NCBI GenBank assembly: GCA_023391905.1
Contig: JAEWAD010000074.1
Coordinates: 1 to 11,680 of the forward strand
Direction: 5' to 3'
Length of the DNA: 11,680 bases
Source of the DNA: Pseudomonadota bacterium
Lineage (GTDB): Bacteria > Pseudomonadota > Alphaproteobacteria > Rhizobiales > Kaistiaceae
A model generated the notes under the pieces. That model made no database searches, was not told where the DNA came from, and saw only the letters and a program-made list of their open reading frames with translations. Every line of letters starts with the position of its first letter. Positions within the stretch are counted from its first letter, which is position 1. Positions 7,134 through 11,680 of this stretch are shown piece after piece. Both the position numbers and the translations under genes were made by a program.

Positions 7134-8441
7134 ATGACCTATCACGCCGACACACGTGGCCGCGGACAGGCACCGGGATTCGATCGTTGCCGGCTCTGTG
7201 CATCGGATCTCCACCATGTCTTCGTCGATCTCGGAATGAGCCCCCTCTGCGAAAGCTTCCTGGAGGAGGAGGCGCTCGACCAAGGAGAAGTCACGTATCC
7301 TCTGCGCGTGATGGCGTGCGAGTTCTGTTTTCTCGTCCAGCTCAAGGCCTATGTGGCTCCGGACGAGATCTTCCGCGACTACGCCTATTTCTCCTCCTAT
7401 TCATCGAGCTGGGTCGCGCACGCCAAGCGCTATTGCGAGGAGATCGTCGACCGGCTCGGCCTCGGTTCTCGGAGCCAGGTTGTCGAGATCGCCAGCAATG
7501 ACGGCTATCTGTTGCAGCACTTCCTGCCACTCGGCGTGCCGGTGCTCGGCGTCGAGCCCGCCGCGAACGTGGCGCAAGTGGCGATCGACAAGGGCATCGA
7601 AACCCGCACGGCCTTCTTCGGTGTCGCGCTGGCCCGCCAGCTCGTGGCGGAGGGCAGGCAGGCCGACCTGATCATCGGCAACAACGTGCTGGCGCAGGTC
7701 CCCGATCTCAACGATTTCGTCGCCGGCATGGTGATCCTTCTCAAGCCGGACGGCGTGATCACGCTCGAGTTCCCGCACCTCGCGCGGCTCATCGCCGAGG
7801 GTCAGTTCGACACGATCTATCACGAGCATTTCTCGTATTTTTCGTTGCTCGCGATCGAACAGATCGCGGCGCGGCATCAATTGCGGTTGATCGATGTCGA
7901 GGAGATCCCCACCCACGGCGGCTCGCTCAGGGTGCACCTGGTACACGCCGCGTCGCGATTGCCGCAGAAGCCGGCCGCCGCAGGGCTGCTGGCCGATGAG
8001 CGCGCTCTCGGCCTCGATCGTGTCGAGACCTATGCCAGCTTCGGCGAACAGGTCCGTTCGACGAAGCGTGCCCTGTTGTCCCTCCTGATCTCGCTGAAGG
8101 ATCAGGGGGCCGCGATCTGCGGCTATGGCGCACCCGGCAAGGGCAACACCCTGCTCAACTATTGCGGAATCGGCCGGGACTTCCTCGACTTCACGGTCGA
8201 TCGTAATCCGCACAAGCATGGCCGCTACACGCCCGGCATGCGCATCCCGATCCTGCCGCCGGAGGCTATCGATATCGCCCGGCCGGACTATGTCCTGATC
8301 CTGCCGTGGAACCTGAAGGACGAGATCATGGAGCAGATGAGCCACATCGCGGGCTGGGGCGGCCGCTTCATCATCCCGATCCCCCGGCCGCGGATCATCG
8401 ATCCCAGCGACATCGCGCAGACACGGGAGGTCGCGACATGA
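7134..8441 (+). CDS. Sugar C-methyltransferase (NovU/TylC3/TcaB9-type, SAM-dependent)
   Basis: This 435-residue enzyme has the three-part architecture of nucleotide-sugar C-methyltransferases: an N-terminal zinc domain with Cys19/Cys22 and Cys62/Cys65, a central SAM-binding domain with VVEIASNDGYLL (116-127), and the C-terminal domain (PF08484 type) with CGYGAPGKGNTLLNYCGI. The central YHEH (229-232) matches the Tyr/Glu/His cluster used by TcaB9 to deprotonate a 4-keto sugar next to the methylated carbon, and THGGSLRV follows as in the family. It therefore should transfer methyl from SAM to C3 (or an equivalent carbon) of a keto-sugar nucleotide, giving a branched sugar. The start at 7134 has GGGAG 7 nt upstream; the ATG at 7071 adds 21 unconserved residues. 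Its stop overlaps the next ATG (ATGA). The sugar nucleotide it uses is not known; the downstream cytidylyltransferase suggests CDP. Confidence 0.93.
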   Translation: MTYHADTRGRGQAPGFDRCRLCASDLHHVFVDLGMSPLCESFLEEEALDQGEVTYPLRVMACEFCFLVQLKAYVAPDEIFRDYAYFSSYSSSWVAHAKRYCEEIVDRLGLGSRSQVVEIASNDGYLLQHFLPLGVPVLGVEPAANVAQVAIDKGIETRTAFFGVALARQLVAEGRQADLIIGNNVLAQVPDLNDFVAGMVILLKPDGVITLEFPHLARLIAEGQFDTIYHEHFSYFSLLAIEQIAARHQLRLIDVEEIPTHGGSLRVHLVHAASRLPQKPAAAGLLADERALGLDRVETYASFGEQVRSTKRALLSLLISLKDQGAAICGYGAPGKGNTLLNYCGIGRDFLDFTVDRNPHKHGRYTPGMRIPILPPEAIDIARPDYVLILPWNLKDEIMEQMSHIAGWGGRFIIPIPRPRIIDPSDIAQTREVAT

Positions 8442-9247
8442 AGGTTGTCCTGTTTTGCGGCGGGCTCGGCACCCGCATCCGCGAATATCCGGAAAGCGTG
8501 CCCAAGCCGATGATTCCAATCGGACACCAGCCGATCCTCTGGCATCTGATGAACTACTACAGCCAGTACGGTCACACCGACTTCGTGCTCTGCACCGGCT
8601 ACAAGGCGAACGTCATCAAGGATTTCTTCTTGAGCTATCGCCCGCAGACCTATGCCGATTGCATTGTGTCCGGCTTCGGGACGAAGGTCGAAGTTCTCGG
8701 GGCTCAGGGGCAGGATTGGCGGGTTGCGCTGATCGATACGGGAGTCTGGCGCAATATTGGCGAGCGATTGCTGGCGGTCCGCGAGCATTTGCAGGGCGAG
8801 GAGATTTTTCTCGCGAACTACAGCGATGGGCTGAGCGACGTGGATCTCGACGACATGATCGCGCGCTTCCGGGCGAGCGACCGGCTGGGGGGCTTCCTCG
8901 CTGTTCGTCCGCCCCTCAGCTTTCATTTCGCGGAACTCGGTGGCGATGGAGCTGTGCGGGGCTTCCGCACCTCGGACCGGTCCGATCTCTGGATCAATGG
9001 CGGGTTCTTCCTGTTCAGGCAGGGCATTTTCGACTTCATCAAGCCTGGCGAAGAACTCGTGCAAGAGCCTTTCACGCGGCTGATCGAGGCGGATGCCCTG
9101 ATGGCCTACCGGCACGAGGGCTTCTGGCGCGCGATGGACACGCTGAAGGATCGGCAGGTGCTGGAGGATATGGTCGAGCAGGGCCGGATGCCCTGGCGTC
9201 GGGGCGAGACCGTACCAGCGCCCTCGCTTTCCTTGGCCGCCCAATGA
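8438..9247 (+). CDS. rfbF: Glucose-1-phosphate cytidylyltransferase-type nucleotidyltransferase
   Basis: This enzyme joins CTP and a hexose-1-phosphate, classically glucose-1-phosphate to CDP-glucose, the entry to CDP-deoxy sugars. It has 269 residues, close to RfbF (about 257). Motifs are GGLGTR (8-13), KPMIPIGHQPILWHLM (23-38), the metal-side YSDG (128-131), WINGGFFLF (185-193) and the C-terminal FWRAMDTLKD (229-238), all of which align by eye with RfbF. It differs from the usual AGGLGTR by a Cys in place of Ala (CGGLGTR), and the loop before KPM reads YPESVP rather than the usual form. It may be a diverged clade with another substrate. The ATG overlaps the methyltransferase stop by four bases, and its own stop overlaps the PIG-L ATG in the same way, so three genes are translationally coupled. 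Confidence 0.88.
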   Translation: MKVVLFCGGLGTRIREYPESVPKPMIPIGHQPILWHLMNYYSQYGHTDFVLCTGYKANVIKDFFLSYRPQTYADCIVSGFGTKVEVLGAQGQDWRVALIDTGVWRNIGERLLAVREHLQGEEIFLANYSDGLSDVDLDDMIARFRASDRLGGFLAVRPPLSFHFAELGGDGAVRGFRTSDRSDLWINGGFFLFRQGIFDFIKPGEELVQEPFTRLIEADALMAYRHEGFWRAMDTLKDRQVLEDMVEQGRMPWRRGETVPAPSLSLAAQ

Positions 9248-9897
9248 GGCCCTTCCCGCGCCTGCAGCCGGGCGCCGGGCTGTCGATCCTGTGCCTCGGA
9301 GCCCATGCGGACGATATCGAGATCGGCGCTGGCGGGACGTTGCTCAGTTGGCTGGCGAGCGGCGCGGCGCTCGACATCTGCTGGCAGGTCCTGAGTGCGC
9401 CCGGAGAACGGGCTGAGGAGGCGTACCGGTCCGCCGCGAGCTATGTCGCCGGCGCGAACACGGCGGATATTGGCACCGCGGCGTTCCGGGACAGCCTGTT
9501 TCCCGAACAGGGAGCCGAGATCAAGGCGTGGATGGAGGCGCTGAAGCGCGATCTTCGCCCGGACATCATCCTCACCCATCGCCGTGATGATGCGCACCAG
9601 GACCATCGGACGGTCTCGCAGCTGACCTGGAACACCTTCCGCGATCATCTGATCCTCGAATACGAGATTCCGAAATGGGACGGCGACCTCGGCCAGCCCA
9701 ATCTCTACGTGCCCTTTGGCGACGCGGCGATGGAACGGAAAATCGGGCTGTTGCACGAGCATTTCGCCTCGCAACGATCAAAGGATTGGTTCGACGCCGA
9801 GACATTTCGTGGCCTGGCGCGACTGCGCGGAGCCGAATGTCGGTCGCCGGGCCGCTACGCCGAGGCCTTCGTGCTGCGCAAGGCCATCATCGGATAG
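9244..9897 (+). CDS. PIG-L (LmbE-like) family N-deacetylase
   Basis: This is a zinc-dependent deacetylase-fold enzyme of 217 residues. Family members remove N-acetyl groups from sugars (PIG-L, MshB, BshB) or from other small N-acyl substrates. The signature is AHADDIEIGAGGTLL (20-34), with likely zinc ligands His21 and Asp24 and general base Asp23; the third ligand is His121 in HRRDDAHQDH (112-121). The usual AHPDD Pro is Ala here, which I believe is common in the subgroup found in sugar clusters. No signal peptide is visible, so the substrate is cytosolic, such as a nucleotide sugar or lipid-linked sugar. The 4-bp ATGA overlap with the cytidylyltransferase gene suggests it acts in the same pathway. 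A 71-bp gap separates it from the GT4 gene. The fold is certain; the substrate is inferred. Confidence 0.9.
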   Translation: MRPFPRLQPGAGLSILCLGAHADDIEIGAGGTLLSWLASGAALDICWQVLSAPGERAEEAYRSAASYVAGANTADIGTAAFRDSLFPEQGAEIKAWMEALKRDLRPDIILTHRRDDAHQDHRTVSQLTWNTFRDHLILEYEIPKWDGDLGQPNLYVPFGDAAMERKIGLLHEHFASQRSKDWFDAETFRGLARLRGAECRSPGRYAEAFVLRKAIIG

Positions 9898-9956
9898 GGC
9901 TGCGGCTTTCGCTCTGTCCGGCGTGCCTGGACATAGACGTTGGTTGGCCACGATGC

Positions 9957-9963
9957 GGAGGAG
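9957..9963 (+). promoter_or_regulatory. Shine-Dalgarno site supporting a GTG start
   Basis: GGAGGAG lies 5 nt before the GTG at 9969. It decides the start of the GT4 gene: the nearby ATG at 9953 is in a different frame, and the longer in-frame extension back to 9675 overlaps the PIG-L gene. Confidence 0.75.
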
Positions 9964-9968
9964 CCCCG

Positions 9969-11168
9969 GTGAAATTCGCCTTTTTTGGTTACCCGCATCG
10001 CGGCGGCACCTTCGCCGTCTTCCGGCATCTTCGTGCCGGCCTGGCGGAATGGGGTATCGAAGTCAGCTGGCTTGGCGTCGGTCCCCTCGCCCATGATGCG
10101 ATGGCGGATCCCGCCTGGAGCGGCGATCGCGCTTGCGGATCCGTCTGTGGTACGCGCCAGGATGACGAGACACTCCAGGCCATTTCGATGGTCGACGCCA
10201 TCGAGGCAGGCGGTTTCGACGGCGTCTTCGTCAATGTGCACGCCGATCCGGTCCAGACCAATCTGGCGCGCTACCTGCCGAGCGGGCTGCTGCGCATCCT
10301 CATCGTCCACAACATCACGCCCGGCACCTACGCCGCCGCCGCCGCCGTGCGCGACCATGTCCACGCCGTTGTCGGCGTCTCGGGCCGGATCGAGCAGGAT
10401 CTCGTCGCCCGATATGGCTTCGGATCGGTACCGATCCGCACGATCCCGAACGCGACCGACATCGCCATGGCGCCGGCGCGGGCATTGCCGGCACAGGGGC
10501 GGCCCTTGCGCATCCTCTCGCTCGGCCGGATCGAGGACCAGGCCAAGGGCGTGTTGTGGCTTCCGGAAATCCTGCGACGCCTGCCGGCCCCATTCAGCCT
10601 GACCGTAGCCGGCGATGGCCCGGATCTGGAGCGTCTGCGGCGGCGTTCACGGGATCTCGGGGATCGAATCCGGTTCATCGGCGCAGTTTCTCCCGACGAG
10701 GTTGCATCGGAAATGAGCCGGCACGACGTGCTGCTCGCGCCCTCGCGGTTCGAGGGCTTCATGATCACGGCGGTCGAGGCGATGGCGAGCGGCTGCGTTC
10801 CGGTGGTGTCGCGAATCCGCGGCGTGACGGACAGCGTCGTCGACGACGGGGTCAGCGGCCTGCTGTTCCCGGTCGGGGAGACGGAATCCGCGGCTCGCGC
10901 GATCCGCAGGCTGGATGCGGACCGGCGCTTCTGGTCGCGGCTGTCGGAAAATGGCCAGGAGCAGGTTCGCGCGCGGTTTCGGGTCGAACGGCTGGGTAGG
11001 GATTATGCCGGACTGATCGCGCACCTTCGCCAATCGCCGCCCGTGCTCGGTAGGCCGGCCGAGCTGACGGACTGGCGGATGGCCCCCGGCTTGCGCCCCG
11101 GGCTGCGAACCTATTTGCCGAAGGCGGTGAAGAACTTCATCCGTACCATCAGGGAGCGCGCGGCATGA
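9969..11168 (+). CDS. Family 4 glycosyltransferase (GT-B fold), GTG start
   Basis: This is a retaining GT-B glycosyltransferase of 399 residues, expected to add a sugar to the lipid-linked repeat unit at the inner face of the membrane. The N-terminal domain starts KFAFFGYPHRGGTFAVFRHL (2-21) with a glycine-rich acceptor loop. The C-terminal domain has ILSLGRIEDQAKGV (182-195) and TVAGDGPDLERL (212-223). The EX7E motif has Glu262 and Glu270 in FEGFMITAVEAMASG (261-275), the donor-binding signature of GT4. The last 40 residues are outside the GT-B core and end in a basic helix (YLPKAVKNFIRTIRE, 382-396) that may help bind the membrane. GTG at 9969 is preferred because of its strong Shine-Dalgarno site and because the protein then begins at the first beta strand. 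A run of five GCC codons encodes Ala122-126. Donor sugar unknown. Confidence 0.92.
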   Translation: MKFAFFGYPHRGGTFAVFRHLRAGLAEWGIEVSWLGVGPLAHDAMADPAWSGDRACGSVCGTRQDDETLQAISMVDAIEAGGFDGVFVNVHADPVQTNLARYLPSGLLRILIVHNITPGTYAAAAAVRDHVHAVVGVSGRIEQDLVARYGFGSVPIRTIPNATDIAMAPARALPAQGRPLRILSLGRIEDQAKGVLWLPEILRRLPAPFSLTVAGDGPDLERLRRRSRDLGDRIRFIGAVSPDEVASEMSRHDVLLAPSRFEGFMITAVEAMASGCVPVVSRIRGVTDSVVDDGVSGLLFPVGETESAARAIRRLDADRRFWSRLSENGQEQVRARFRVERLGRDYAGLIAHLRQSPPVLGRPAELTDWRMAPGLRPGLRTYLPKAVKNFIRTIRERAA

Positions 11169-11199
11169 TGGCGCTCGTCCGCGCGACGGAGGGACCGGC

Positions 11200-11680
11200 A
11201 TGGCCGCGGCCCTGATCTGGGTTCTGGCACTCGTTTCCGCCGGCCTCGTCCTCGGCAGCCTGCGCCGTCCGGAGGGCGCTTATCACTATCCATTCCTCGC
11301 CGGGGCCACCTTCCTCGGATTCATCGTTCCGCAACTGCCGGCCTTTGCCGAGGACCCCTATTTTCCCGCAGGCGCCGTTGCCCGGACGGCTGCCTTCGCA
11401 ACCCTTTGCGTCCTCGCGTGCGCGCTGGGCTGGTCGCTGCCGCGCCGGAGCCCGGCGGCCAGGGAGCCTTGGCGCTTCGACGAAACCAAGCTGCTGGCCG
11501 TCGCCGCGGGGCTATCCCTGATCGGCGGATACTTCTTCCAGAAGATCAACACCCTGCCCTATGAGATCAAGTATTCCCTCTATACCGGGCTTCCGGTCGT
11601 CTACATCTTCTTCTCGCGCCTGCTGCCTTATGGATTCGCCATCGCGCTCTTGATTTGCGCGCGCCGGATCAGTCTTCCGG
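11200..11680 (+). CDS. Multi-spanning membrane protein, possible repeat-unit polymerase (Wzy-like), 3'-truncated
   Basis: The frame is open from ATG 11200 to the window end, 160 codons, preceded by GGAGGGA (11188-11194) with 5-nt spacing. It starts MAALIWVLALVSAGLVLGSL and shows about five hydrophobic segments (near 3-20, 28-47, 58-77, 94-113 and 128-153) joined by short loops. There is no cleavable signal peptide; the first segment is most likely a membrane anchor. Its position after two glycosyltransferases, and the presence of a Wzx-type flippase elsewhere in the locus, fit an O-antigen polymerase-like protein, a group that is poorly conserved in sequence and known mainly by topology and context. 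I do not recognise a diagnostic motif in the visible part, so a membrane acyltransferase or another transporter remains possible. It starts 31 bp after the GT4 stop and is probably in the same operon. Confidence 0.7.
   Translation, partial: MAAALIWVLALVSAGLVLGSLRRPEGAYHYPFLAGATFLGFIVPQLPAFAEDPYFPAGAVARTAAFATLCVLACALGWSLPRRSPAAREPWRFDETKLLAVAAGLSLIGGYFFQKINTLPYEIKYSLYTGLPVVYIFFSRLLPYGFAIALLICARRISLP

Noticed and set aside
7401..8519. 372-codon open frame on the - strand
   Set aside because: Antisense to the C-methyltransferase; the predicted product has no recognisable fold or motif and the start has no convincing context.
8288..9244. 318-codon open frame on the - strand
   Set aside because: Antisense to the cytidylyltransferase-type gene, which carries strong motifs; treated as a shadow.
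10332..10346. Five tandem GCC units
   Set aside because: In frame within the GT4 gene as five alanines. Short and codon-explained in GC-rich DNA; not evidence of phase variation, which would need a repeat unit that shifts frame.
11165..11215. 16-residue frame starting ATGATG and overlapping the GT4 stop
   Set aside because: It overlaps GT4 by ATGA, but the next frame at 11200 has the strong Shine-Dalgarno site and encodes membrane segments. The short frame has no sign of being a gene, though a role in coupling cannot be excluded.

Overview
The window is a piece of a surface-polysaccharide (O-antigen, capsule or exopolysaccharide) biosynthesis locus. The DNA is GC-rich, with strongly GC-biased third codon positions, GGAG-type Shine-Dalgarno sites and tightly overlapping genes. 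This suggests a high-GC Alphaproteobacterium, probably of the Hyphomicrobiales. That placement is inferred from composition and gene style, because no rRNA or other phylogenetic marker is present.

Layout from left to right: (1) the 3' part of gmd and a complete fcl, overlapping, on the + strand. These are the two steps from GDP-mannose to GDP-L-fucose. (2) On the - strand, a 485-residue Wzx-type flippase of the WzxC/TuaB kind. (3) A 302-bp divergent intergenic region with two clear inverted repeats. (4) On the + strand, an extended SDR epimerase/dehydratase, coupled to an aminopeptidase-like protein with a C-terminal winged helix (COG4310; DUF2172/DUF4910/HTH_47). (5) On the - strand, a family-2 glycosyltransferase. 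(6) A 238-bp divergent region. (7) On the + strand, a compact run of sugar C-methyltransferase, glucose-1-phosphate cytidylyltransferase-type nucleotidyltransferase, PIG-L deacetylase, family-4 glycosyltransferase, and the start of a multi-spanning membrane protein that may be the repeat-unit polymerase.

Working model: Gmd and Fcl supply GDP-fucose. The RfbF-like enzyme activates a hexose-1-phosphate with CTP. The SDR, C-methyltransferase and PIG-L enzyme, perhaps with the aminopeptidase-like protein, convert the nucleotide sugar into a branched and possibly amino sugar. The GT2 and GT4 enzymes assemble the repeat unit on a lipid carrier, the flippase moves it across the inner membrane, and the last gene may polymerise it. 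The SDR, aminopeptidase-like, C-methyltransferase, RfbF-like and PIG-L genes form the part least explained by known pathways, and the aminopeptidase-like member has no obvious place in sugar chemistry.

No tRNA, rRNA, CRISPR array, insertion sequence or transposase was seen. Both end genes run off the window.
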